A stretch of 12,912 bases of DNA, taken from positions 1-12,912 of the forward strand of contig NZ_JASLCN010000037.1 in assembly GCF_030151805.1 (NCBI RefSeq). Reading direction: 5' to 3'. Below, piece after piece: positions 1-7,685 of the stretch. The translations under genes were made by a program, and so were the position numbers. Under the pieces are notes generated by a model. It searched no databases and was not told the origin of the DNA. It saw only the letters and a list, made by a program, of their open reading frames with translations. Numbering within the stretch: the stretch's first letter is position 1; each line of letters opens with the position of its first letter. Origin of the DNA: Fluviicola sp. (GTDB taxonomy: Bacteria > Bacteroidota > Bacteroidia > Flavobacteriales_D > Crocinitomicaceae).

Positions 1-1
1 C

Positions 2-769
2 CCCGGAAAATATCAAAGCATGTTGGTCTATAAAAACCTGCAAACCGGAGAGAAAAAAGAATACGACGGTTCCAGTAAGGAATTCATGAATTCCAAAATT
101 TGGGAGAAAACCAAAGAGTGGAAATACCTGGAAATGATCAACAAGGAAATCAAACCCATGCGGCTTCCGTCTATTGATTCGGCACAGTTCAATCCTTCCA
201 GAGCGATCAAATCGTTGACAGAAGACGAACTTCAGCTGGATGTGGTGAAAAATCAATTGAAACACACAAAAGTGCCGGGGCTTCGTTTGGTCGATAATGT
301 CACAAAAGAAAAGACAGAGATTCCTGAAATCGAATACAATGTGGAATCGTATCCGAAAGATGCCTACACGGTTCTGGATACGATCGAAGTGGAGAATCCG
401 GATTTAACAGACGTAAGTATCCGCGACTTCTTGTTCAAAGCACCGGAAGTGATCATTGTTTTCTCCAAAAGTCTGCAAGAGTTTAACCTGAAACATTTGG
501 GAGAATTGAAAATAATTGCAGCGAAAGCGAAAAAAGCAAACATTCCGTTTGTATTCATTGTCGGATCGGGAGACGAAGAAATTGCAGCTTTCAAAAAGAA
601 ACACAACCTGCATATTCCGTTCTTCATCAATGACGGAGTGGAGTTAAAAGCAGTTGCACGCTCAAATCCGGCACTTGTAGTACTGAAATACGGTCGTGTG
701 AAAGGAAAATATACCGGTAATTCGTTGCCGGAGTTTAATTGGATTCAAACTAATTTATTGGCAAAATAA
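2..769 (+). CDS. DoxX/BT_3928-like protein, C-terminal part (5' partial)
   Basis: The frame is open from the first complete codon of the window to TAA at 767-769, giving 255 residues. An ATG at 20 exists, but codons upstream of it remain open (Pro-Gly-Lys-Tyr-Gln-Ser), so I treat the gene as 5'-truncated. The visible part resembles the soluble C-terminal half of Bacteroidota BT_3928-family proteins, which carry an N-terminal DoxX four-helix membrane domain; that domain would lie outside the window. The last ~110 residues look like a thioredoxin fold: a strand 'PEVIIVFSKS' (about 442-472), a helix, 'NIPFVFIVG' (about 539-565), 'IPFFINDGVEL', then a likely cis-proline in 'NPALVVLKYGRVKGKY' (Pro at 668). 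The place of the CxxC active site reads FSKS (461-472), so it should not be a redox enzyme. It lies one base upstream of tpiA, an association I recall from other Bacteroidota. The family assignment is from memory of the pattern; the membrane half cannot be checked here. Confidence 0.7.
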   Translation, partial: PGKYQSMLVYKNLQTGEKKEYDGSSKEFMNSKIWEKTKEWKYLEMINKEIKPMRLPSIDSAQFNPSRAIKSLTEDELQLDVVKNQLKHTKVPGLRLVDNVTKEKTEIPEIEYNVESYPKDAYTVLDTIEVENPDLTDVSIRDFLFKAPEVIIVFSKSLQEFNLKHLGELKIIAAKAKKANIPFVFIVGSGDEEIAAFKKKHNLHIPFFINDGVELKAVARSNPALVVLKYGRVKGKYTGNSLPEFNWIQTNLLAK

Positions 770-770
770 G

Positions 771-1532
771 ATGCGCGCTAAAATTGTAGCAGGAAATTGG
801 AAAATGAATTTGTCTCAGGAACAGGCAAAGGAATTGTGTAAAGAAGTAAATAACATGCAGATCGGTTCCGGAATTGAAGTATACATTTTCCCGCCGATGT
901 TGTATGTCAGTGATTGCAAATCGCTTTCAACACATGTGAAAGTAGGAGCTCAGAACGGCTATCCGAAAGATAGCGGAGCCTACACAGGAGAAGTCAGCAT
1001 GTGGCAATTGAAAGAAGCCGGAATCAATGCTGTTTTGATTGGTCATTCCGAGCGAAGAGAATATTTCAACGAAAACAATGCTTTGCTGAAAGAAAAACTG
1101 GACGTAGCAATTGCTCATGGAATCAAGCCATTCTTTTGTTGCGGAGAATCGTTGGAGATTCGCGAAAACGGAGCTTTTTTGGAGTATGTAAAGAATCAAT
1201 TGGAGGAAAGCGTGTTTCACCTTTCGGACGGGGATTTCAAACAGATTGTTCTGGCTTACGAGCCGATCTGGGCGATTGGAACCGGAAAAACGGCTACTAC
1301 CGAACAGGCTGAAGAAATGCACGCTGCAATCCGTTCCTGGGTTGAAGAGAAATATGGAAAAGAAATTGCAGACAATACTCCGATTTTATACGGTGGAAGT
1401 TGTAACCCGGGTAATGCTCAGTCGTTATTTGCCTGCGAAAATGTGGATGGAGGTTTAATTGGAGGAGCAGCATTGAAAGCTTCCGATTTTTCTGTTTTAG
1501 TAGCTGAGGAAACATGGACTATTTTGAATTAA
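771..1532 (+). CDS. tpiA: Triose-phosphate isomerase
   Basis: A complete 253-residue protein of normal length for the family. TpiA interconverts dihydroxyacetone phosphate and glyceraldehyde 3-phosphate in the cytoplasm, in glycolysis and gluconeogenesis. All key elements are visible: 'GNWKMN' near the N-terminus with substrate-binding Asn9 and Lys11, 'GHSERR' with the electrophilic His92, 'AYEPIWAIGTGKTA' with the catalytic base Glu164 followed by the phosphate-gripping loop 6 (about 166-175), and the late phosphate-binding stretch 'YGGSCNPGN' (207-215) plus 'GGLIGGAALK'. The usual Val in YGGSVNPGN is Cys here, a mild change. The ATG is one base after the stop of the preceding gene, with no Shine-Dalgarno sequence, as is normal in Bacteroidota. 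The 3' end overlaps prmA by 19 bases, so the two are probably translationally coupled. The product feeds the triose pool used to make glycerol 3-phosphate, the substrate of the PlsY encoded downstream. Identification is secure. Confidence 0.98.
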   Translation: MRAKIVAGNWKMNLSQEQAKELCKEVNNMQIGSGIEVYIFPPMLYVSDCKSLSTHVKVGAQNGYPKDSGAYTGEVSMWQLKEAGINAVLIGHSERREYFNENNALLKEKLDVAIAHGIKPFFCCGESLEIRENGAFLEYVKNQLEESVFHLSDGDFKQIVLAYEPIWAIGTGKTATTEQAEEMHAAIRSWVEEKYGKEIADNTPILYGGSCNPGNAQSLFACENVDGGLIGGAALKASDFSVLVAEETWTILN

Positions 1533-2359
1533 CGATTGATATTAAACCAAGAGCCCCCTGGGCTGATATTTTGGTTGCGGAGCTGGCAGAATTAGGCTTT
1601 GAAAGCTTTGTTGACACCGAAACCGGAATTCAGGCATATGCTCCTGTTCAAATTGGCGATGTTTCATCCATTTTGAAAGAAACATGCATTCATGACAATG
1701 CTGAAATTGACGTGAGCTGGCATCTTTCCGAAATTCCGCATCAAAACTGGAATGCCACCTGGGAAGCATCTTTCGAACCTGTTTTGGTTGACTCCCGTTT
1801 GGCAATTATCGCGCCGTTTCACGAGGCAGCAGATTTCCCGGATCGCGAATTGATCGTGATTCAACCGCAAATGTCTTTCGGAACCGGACATCACCAAACA
1901 ACCTACCTCATGTCACAATTCCTGCTCGACTTACACTTACTTCCTGAAAGGGTATTGGATATGGGAACAGGAACAGGTGTTTTGGCCATTTTAGCCGAGA
2001 AAAAAGGAGCAAAGGATATTTTAGCCGTAGACATTGAATCATGGTCGGTGGAAAATACGCTTGAAAATGCAGCCCGCAACTCCTGTTCAAAGATCAGAGG
2101 TCTTTTAGGAGACATTGATTCCATTCAGGAAGGAAATTTCGGCGTGATCCTTGCTAACATCAACAAGAATGTTTTGAAAAGACACATGCCTGATTACGCA
2201 AAGCTTTGTTCGGATGGGGGATTATTATATCTGAGTGGATTTTTCACTTCGGATGTTGCCGAATTGGAACAGGTTGCTAAAAATGCCGGCTTCGAACTGG
2301 TAGAAACAAGAGATAAAGAAACATGGGCATCCATGAAACTTCAAAAAGTAGAAATATGA
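1514..2359 (+). CDS. prmA: Ribosomal protein L11 methyltransferase
   Basis: A 281-residue S-adenosylmethionine-dependent methyltransferase that, by family knowledge, trimethylates ribosomal protein L11 in the cytoplasm. The N-terminal ~100 residues form the L11-recognition domain ('ELAELGFESFVDTETGIQAY', about residues 23-42). The Rossmann-type catalytic domain follows: 'QMSFGTGHHQTT' (119-130) is a PrmA signature, 'VLDMGTGTGVLAI' (147-159) is the glycine-rich SAM-binding motif I, 'ILAVDIE' (169-175) carries the acidic residue expected to bind the ribose, and 'VILANINKNVL' (211-221) matches the 'ANI' active-site loop. The length is slightly under that of the E. coli enzyme and typical of Bacteroidota. 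The start at 1514 lies inside the 3' end of tpiA in another frame; a weak purine stretch GAGGA (1506-1510) precedes it. The stop overlaps the next gene's start as ATGA (2356-2359). The ancestor of this overlap chain suggests co-translation with both neighbours. Identification is strong. Confidence 0.96.
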   Translation: MDYFELTIDIKPRAPWADILVAELAELGFESFVDTETGIQAYAPVQIGDVSSILKETCIHDNAEIDVSWHLSEIPHQNWNATWEASFEPVLVDSRLAIIAPFHEAADFPDRELIVIQPQMSFGTGHHQTTYLMSQFLLDLHLLPERVLDMGTGTGVLAILAEKKGAKDILAVDIESWSVENTLENAARNSCSKIRGLLGDIDSIQEGNFGVILANINKNVLKRHMPDYAKLCSDGGLLYLSGFFTSDVAELEQVAKNAGFELVETRDKETWASMKLQKVEI

Positions 2360-5300
2360 AAAAATGGGGATTCGTTTTAGTCGCGATTTTGAGTGTTACA
2401 CAGCTCTTTTCACAATCTTACCCGGACAACCGGGAGAAATTCGTGAAAGCGATCAGTTCATTAACCAATGATTATCTGGACAAAGATCAAAAAGACTTTC
2501 TCAAAGATGAATTTTCGGTAGCCTTATTGAAATCAACGGACTTTCCGGATAAGTATTTCACACAGATGGTTGCAACGTGTAATCTCATGGAAAGTAAGCG
2601 ATTAAAAGTCTATCCCGAGATTTATAACTATATTTTCTCCGTTTATTCGTTTGTGAAAAACAAACAGCCGGAATCTTCTTTTGCTGCGTGGCATAGTTCG
2701 GTAGATAAGCTTTTGGATGCAAAAAACGTGAACAAGTTCAAAGATTTCATTGAGCTTTCCGCAGGCTTTTTCTCCAAAGGAATGCTTGCCAATTCTTCCA
2801 ATGAAGAATGGTATTTCTACGGTTCTTATGTATTCGAATTCACGGATAAACCGATCATTAAATTTACAAATGGTCGTCTGGTTTGCGGATTTCCCAATAA
2901 AGGAGCAAAAAGAGATGAACCGCGTTTCCTGGATTCATTGGTTGTTTACAATACGAATGGAACGTATGACCCGGTGTTGAAAAAATGGATCGGAAAAGGA
3001 GGAAAAGTAAACTGGGTGAAAGTGGGACTGAAAGAAAATGAAACCTTTGCCGAATTAGGAAATTACGACGCTTCTATGAAATCCAACTTCCTGAAAGCAG
3101 ATACTGTTTCTTTGACAAGCCCATTCTTTAAAGGGAAACAGATTAAAGGAACGTTGAACGAACGTGCATTCCGCATTATTCGTGAGGCAGACCGCAATTA
3201 TCCGCAATTTATCTCTTTTGAACGGAAACTTGCGATCGGGGACATTCTTCCTGAAATGGATTATGTGGGAGGTTTTTCTTTGCAGGGAGCAAGTGTTATC
3301 GGAATCGGGAATGCGACTGAAATGGCTCAGTTGACGATCAAAAAAAACGGTAAAAAATTCCTGGTGGCGAAATCACAATACATTGCAATTGCACCTACCA
3401 GAATTGTTTCAAACGTTACACAAACATCGCTTTATGTCGGAGAAAAAGATTCGATTACACATCCCGGAGTTGGATTTACTTATTCGAAAGATTCGAATAT
3501 GGTAGAACTTACAAGAGGAAAATCAGGTGTTTTGCAATCTCCGTTCACGGATTCATACCATCAATTGGAATGGTACGTGCAAAAAGTAATCTGGAGCAGA
3601 ACTGGAACAGACTTGGTCTTTACTTATGAATTCGGAACGAGTCAGGAACAGCGGATTGCGCGTTTTGAATCAATGAATTTCTATGACGGGCGTTTGTATG
3701 ACCGCTTGCAGGGAATGGAACAAGTTCATCCTTTGGCGGCACTGTATAATTACTGTTACAAGTTCGACGAATTCACCCTCACGGAAGGAAAAGCAGCGAC
3801 GGCTCTTGGAAAAACGGTAGATCAGGTGAAAACGCAATTATTGGATTTAGCTTCATACGGATTCATCAGTTACGATACGGAAAATAAAATCGTGAAGGTG
3901 AACCAAAAAACCAAGGTGTTTATTGAAGCAAGAGCCGGAAAAAGAGATTATGACAACCTGATCTTTGTTTCGGATATGCGCCCGAAACCGAAATATGCTC
4001 CGGAACAGTTGAAAGATAACCCGGCACTTCAAAAAATTGCAAAACAGGATTCACTTTCAGCCATTCAGCGCAGAATGATGCCGAATTTTGGAAAAATGAG
4101 CTTGAGTTCAATGGATATTTCCCTGGAAGCTGTTGACCGCGTAACGATTTCAGATGCTCAGGCTTCTTTCGTTTTACCGGATAATGCAAAAGTACAGATC
4201 AGTCGCAACCGCGATTTCAAATTTACAGGTTGGGCTTCTGCCGGGAAATTTGAAGTGCATACCCTGGAAGCGAGCTACAATTATGACGCGAACAAAATCA
4301 ATCTGACGAAAACAGATAAGAGTTATTTTCGTGTAAAACCGCTTTCCCAAGCGGATGGAAACAAATCCATTGCTTTGGGTTCTCCGCTAAACGGAATTTC
4401 AGGTGAAATTATCGTCGATGATCCGACAAACAGAGCGGGAATGAAAAAAGACATTACGAAATACCCGATTCTGAAATCTGTGAAACCTTCGAAAGTGTAT
4501 TACAACCAATACGATTTGTTTAAGGGGGCTTACGATTCAGCAAGATTCTATTATACCTGTGCGCCATTCGAAATGGATAGTCTGGACAATTTCAACGAGA
4601 AATCATTCCGTTTGAAAGGAGAATTGGTTTCGGCCGGTATTTTCCCGGTGATCAAGGAAGATTTGAAAATCATGGCGGATTATTCTCTTGGTTTCAGTAC
4701 AGTTGCTCCGGCTGAAGGACACGTTTTCTATGGTACAAAAGCCATGTATAAAAACAAAATTGTTTTGTCAAACAATGGTTTGCAGGGAGCAGGGGTGATC
4801 AATTTCATTCACTCAACTTCTGATTCCAAAGCGTTCACCTTCTTACCGGATTCTACTTTGGGCTATGCGAAGTTTGAAAACAAACCGATAGAAGCAGGCG
4901 TTCAGTTTCCGGATGTAAAATCTCCGGATGCCTTTATTACATACGTTCCGAAACAAAATGTATTGAAAGCTTCTTCCACTTTGGAAAACGAGTTGACGTT
5001 CTTCGGAGGAGAAGCAAAAATGAAAGGAACGGCGATTATTCAACCGACAGGAATGACGGGTTACGGAATCATGTCGATGCAAAAAGCAAATTTAGGGTCT
5101 GATGCTTTCAAATTCAAGCGTTATGACATTAACGCAGATACTTCAGTATTCAACCTCAAAAACCCTGCGCCGGAAGAAGGTGAAAGCCCGCTGGCGTTCT
5201 CTTCCAATAATGTCAATGCGCACATTTCGTTCAAAGACAGAAAAGGAGATTTTAAATCCAATGACGGGGAAGAAATGAAATACTTCCCGGTGATTAAATA

Positions 5301-6966
5301 TGCTTGTAAAGTGGATTTATTTACCTGGTTGATGGATCAGGACGAAATGGAACTGTCTAAAAAAGGAACCGGTTCGGGAGATATCAACATCAACACAGAC
5401 CTGGATTTGGCACAACCGAATATGTTCTCAACACATCCGGATCAGGACTCTTTGGCATTCAGAGCGCCAAAAGTGAAATTTACGATGAGAAGCAAAGTGC
5501 TTTATTGTTCGGACACGAAATTTATCGACGTAGCAGATGCGCGTATTTACCCGGATAGTGCGAAAGTCACGATTCGTAAAAACGCGGCAATGGATCCATT
5601 GTTGAATTCGAAGATCGTAGCCAATTACGTAACGAAATACCATACTTTCCTGAATGCGAAAACAAACATTTCCGCAAGAAGAAAATACAGTTCAGAAGGA
5701 GATTACCCTTATTACGATGCGGATTCTGTGAAAACATTGATTCACATGGACAAAATCGGGGTGGATTCATCTTACCAAACTGTTGCAAACGGAACAGTGA
5801 AGAGCGAGGCAGGATTCAAACTGAATAAGTATTTCGATTACTACGGAGGAATGAAGATTAAAGCGGCAAACCCGCTGATCAGCTTTACCGGAGCAACAAG
5901 AATTAATCACAACTGTGAGAAGTTTGCGAAGAGCTGGATGTCGTTTGCGGCAGAAATTGATCCGAAAAACATTCAGATTCCGGTTACACCGAACATGAAA
6001 ACATTGGACGGACAAGCAATCGCTGCGGGGATTGTTTGGAGAGATTCCCGTCAGAAAGATTCCATCCGTTTGTATCCGACATTCTTGTCTTCTCTGGAAG
6101 ATCCGAACGACCCGATTTTCATTACGGCAACCGGAGTACTGCAGTATGATTTCTCCGCGAAGGAATTCCAGATCGGACCGAAAGAGAAATTGCTGAACCG
6201 CAACGAACCGGGGAACTTTATCGCATTGCATACGGAAAGTTGTTCGATGAACGGCGAAGGAAAAATCAACATGGGAATGGATTACGGAGATGTAACAGTG
6301 GATGCTGTCGGAACCGTAACATACAACCAGCAAAACGGGCAAACGGACGTGAACGCGACCTTGAAATTGAATTTGCCGATGGATAGAGGAGTTTGGGAAA
6401 GTGTGGGGCAGAGAATCGTGGATTACAAAGAATCCAAACCGCTTTCGTTTGAAACAACGAACATCGAACAAGCGTTGTTGACCTGGGGAGATCGTAAAAC
6501 GGCAGACAAAATCAAGTCCGATTACACCCTTTCTGAAGATAAAAAGATCAAACGTTTACCGGATGAGATGGAAAAATCCATCGTAATTACGGGTGTTCAT
6601 TTGAAAAATATTCCTGTATCGAAAGATGTTCGCGGATTGATGTCGAGCCTGGAAGGTGCTGCAATTGTGAACTTCTATGGAAAACCGGTGATGAGACAAG
6701 TGGTATTCCGTTCGGCATTCGAGCAGATCTATTCTTCTAACGGTGACCATTTTACGATGATGATGCAGGTTCCTGGCGGACCGGATTATTTGTTCGATTA
6801 TTCGATGATGAAGCGAGACGGAACGCTGAATATTATTACGAGCGATTCGGATTTGTCAAATGCGATTAATGCGATCAAAGAAGATAAACGTAAAACGAAA
6901 AATTTCTTGTATCAAATCTCTACAAATAGCGTGTATTTAGGCAAACTAAATGCTATTTTTGAATAA
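2356..6966 (+). CDS. Large exported protein of unknown function (1536 residues)
   Basis: I do not recognise a named family. I chose ATG 2356 over the in-frame ATG 2323 because it immediately yields a signal peptide (MKK, hydrophobic core to about residue 18, 'LFSQS' cleavage region near 19/20) and forms an ATGA overlap with prmA. After a helical N-terminal part (about 20-150) the chain is mostly short alternating strands with Asp/Gly/Asn turns, suggesting a large all-beta periplasmic or surface protein. Two features break the pattern: a segment at about 460-525 that reads like a small winged helix ('AATALGKTVDQVKTQLLDL' then 'YGFISYDTENKIVKV'), and a motif found twice, 'SDAQASFVLPDNAKVQISRN' (599-618) and 'ADARIYPDSAKVTIRKN' (1060-1076). 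It has no transmembrane helix beyond the signal and no lipobox cysteine, and I see no T9SS-type C-terminal domain; the end is 'NSVYLGKLNAIFE'. It resembles other very large uncharacterised Bacteroidota proteins I vaguely recall. A location in the envelope is inferred from the signal peptide and from its position next to plsY; no function can be stated. Confidence 0.9.
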   Translation: MKKWGFVLVAILSVTQLFSQSYPDNREKFVKAISSLTNDYLDKDQKDFLKDEFSVALLKSTDFPDKYFTQMVATCNLMESKRLKVYPEIYNYIFSVYSFVKNKQPESSFAAWHSSVDKLLDAKNVNKFKDFIELSAGFFSKGMLANSSNEEWYFYGSYVFEFTDKPIIKFTNGRLVCGFPNKGAKRDEPRFLDSLVVYNTNGTYDPVLKKWIGKGGKVNWVKVGLKENETFAELGNYDASMKSNFLKADTVSLTSPFFKGKQIKGTLNERAFRIIREADRNYPQFISFERKLAIGDILPEMDYVGGFSLQGASVIGIGNATEMAQLTIKKNGKKFLVAKSQYIAIAPTRIVSNVTQTSLYVGEKDSITHPGVGFTYSKDSNMVELTRGKSGVLQSPFTDSYHQLEWYVQKVIWSRTGTDLVFTYEFGTSQEQRIARFESMNFYDGRLYDRLQGMEQVHPLAALYNYCYKFDEFTLTEGKAATALGKTVDQVKTQLLDLASYGFISYDTENKIVKVNQKTKVFIEARAGKRDYDNLIFVSDMRPKPKYAPEQLKDNPALQKIAKQDSLSAIQRRMMPNFGKMSLSSMDISLEAVDRVTISDAQASFVLPDNAKVQISRNRDFKFTGWASAGKFEVHTLEASYNYDANKINLTKTDKSYFRVKPLSQADGNKSIALGSPLNGISGEIIVDDPTNRAGMKKDITKYPILKSVKPSKVYYNQYDLFKGAYDSARFYYTCAPFEMDSLDNFNEKSFRLKGELVSAGIFPVIKEDLKIMADYSLGFSTVAPAEGHVFYGTKAMYKNKIVLSNNGLQGAGVINFIHSTSDSKAFTFLPDSTLGYAKFENKPIEAGVQFPDVKSPDAFITYVPKQNVLKASSTLENELTFFGGEAKMKGTAIIQPTGMTGYGIMSMQKANLGSDAFKFKRYDINADTSVFNLKNPAPEEGESPLAFSSNNVNAHISFKDRKGDFKSNDGEEMKYFPVIKYACKVDLFTWLMDQDEMELSKKGTGSGDININTDLDLAQPNMFSTHPDQDSLAFRAPKVKFTMRSKVLYCSDTKFIDVADARIYPDSAKVTIRKNAAMDPLLNSKIVANYVTKYHTFLNAKTNISARRKYSSEGDYPYYDADSVKTLIHMDKIGVDSSYQTVANGTVKSEAGFKLNKYFDYYGGMKIKAANPLISFTGATRINHNCEKFAKSWMSFAAEIDPKNIQIPVTPNMKTLDGQAIAAGIVWRDSRQKDSIRLYPTFLSSLEDPNDPIFITATGVLQYDFSAKEFQIGPKEKLLNRNEPGNFIALHTESCSMNGEGKINMGMDYGDVTVDAVGTVTYNQQNGQTDVNATLKLNLPMDRGVWESVGQRIVDYKESKPLSFETTNIEQALLTWGDRKTADKIKSDYTLSEDKKIKRLPDEMEKSIVITGVHLKNIPVSKDVRGLMSSLEGAAIVNFYGKPVMRQVVFRSAFEQIYSSNGDHFTMMMQVPGGPDYLFDYSMMKRDGTLNIITSDSDLSNAINAIKEDKRKTKNFLYQISTNSVYLGKLNAIFE

Positions 6967-7589
6967 TGAACTGGACTGATTTTTTATGGGCTATACCTGC
7001 ATATTTTTTAGGATCAATACCAACAGCAGTTTGGGTAGGTCGTGCGAAATATGATTTAGATGTTCGGGAGCACGGAAGTAAAAATGCGGGAGCAACAAAT
7101 ACGTTCCGGGTTCTTGGAAAAAAAGCGGGTAGAGTCGTACTAACGATTGATATTTTAAAGGGAATGATGGCAGTACTGTTACCATATTTTGTACTGCCGC
7201 TTCCTTTTTCTTCTGCACATTTAACGCACATTCAACTGGTTGCTTCTTTCATGGCGGTTTTGGGACATGTGTTTCCGGTTTTTGCCGGATTTAAGGGAGG
7301 AAAGGGAGTTGCAACTTCTTTGGGAGTGATCGTCGGTTTACAGCCTTTGGCAGCGGCGATCTGCCTGATTGTTTTTTTAATAGTCTTTATTTCAACACAA
7401 TACGTGTCTTTAGGTTCGATCAGTGCAGCAGTTGTTTTCTCCTGTTGTTTGTGGTTATTTCCAATTAATACATACGCTTTGCCTATCTTTGGTTCTTTGC
7501 TTGCGTTCATTGTCATTTTCGCCCATCGTAAAAATATCAAACGATTATTGGATGGAACGGAAAGTAAAATGAACCTTTTTAAGAAATAA
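6966..7589 (+). CDS. plsY: Acyl-phosphate:glycerol-3-phosphate acyltransferase PlsY
   Basis: A 207-residue integral membrane enzyme that transfers an acyl group from acyl phosphate to position 1 of glycerol 3-phosphate, the first step of phospholipid synthesis in most bacteria (partner enzyme PlsX). The three conserved cytoplasmic-face motifs are all present: motif 1 'GSIPTAVWVGR' (16-26), motif 2 'REHGSKNAGATNTFRVLGKK' (34-53) and motif 3 'GHVFPVFAGFKGGKGVAT' (100-117). Hydrophobic helices surround them at about 6-24, 57-80, 88-108, 118-145 and 149-187, and the typical 'HRKNIKRLLDGTESK' (187-201) ends the family core. Its ATG shares one base with the upstream stop (TAATG, 6964-6968), implying coupling to the giant exported protein before it. 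It is linked metabolically to tpiA upstream through the triose phosphate/glycerol 3-phosphate pool, although that link is inference. The length and motifs are entirely ordinary. Confidence 0.97.
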   Translation: MNWTDFLWAIPAYFLGSIPTAVWVGRAKYDLDVREHGSKNAGATNTFRVLGKKAGRVVLTIDILKGMMAVLLPYFVLPLPFSSAHLTHIQLVASFMAVLGHVFPVFAGFKGGKGVATSLGVIVGLQPLAAAICLIVFLIVFISTQYVSLGSISAAVVFSCCLWLFPINTYALPIFGSLLAFIVIFAHRKNIKRLLDGTESKMNLFKK

Positions 7590-7610
7590 ACGTATTGCCT
7601 CTAAAACAAT

Positions 7611-7685
7611 CAGTTGAGCTTGAAGTCATTTAAAAGAGTAAATGCTTGGTTACTGCTATTTCTGTTTATTCAAACAGCTCAACTG
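7611..7685 (+). promoter_or_regulatory. Inverted repeat spanning the TTG start of the SPOR protein gene
   Basis: The 10 bases at 7611-7620 (cagttgagct) are the exact reverse complement of 7676-7685 (agctcaactg), with 55 bases between. The left arm contains TTG 7614 and the first base of TTG 7620, so in mRNA the arms could pair and sequester the initiation region. No Shine-Dalgarno sequence, Bacteroidota-type promoter (TTTG/TAnnTTTG) or terminator tract is recognisable in the 30-base gap 7590-7619. A 10-base match of this kind is expected by chance about once in a window this size, so its position at the start is the only reason to record it; a regulatory role is unproven. Confidence 0.3.

Noticed and set aside
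20..22. ATG 20 as the true start of the first gene
   Set aside because: The frame stays open upstream to the window edge and no N-terminal signal or membrane segment follows the ATG, whereas the family is expected to have a membrane half before this point.
2323..2325. ATG 2323 as start of the large exported protein
   Set aside because: It would add 11 polar residues in front of a textbook signal peptide and overlap prmA by 37 bases; ATG 2356 gives the signal peptide at once and the common ATGA overlap.
5767..6471. Minus-strand open frame of 234 codons within the large exported protein gene
   Set aside because: It lies wholly opposite a continuous strong coding frame, and its product is rich in Arg, Phe, Cys and His as expected from reading GAA/AAA-rich codons backwards; no domain is recognisable.
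2356..6966. AsmA/TamB or LptD/OstA-like lipid transport protein
   Set aside because: The strand-rich pattern next to plsY is suggestive, but there is no N-terminal membrane anchor, no barrel-like C-terminal end and no recognised motif; evidence is too thin to call.
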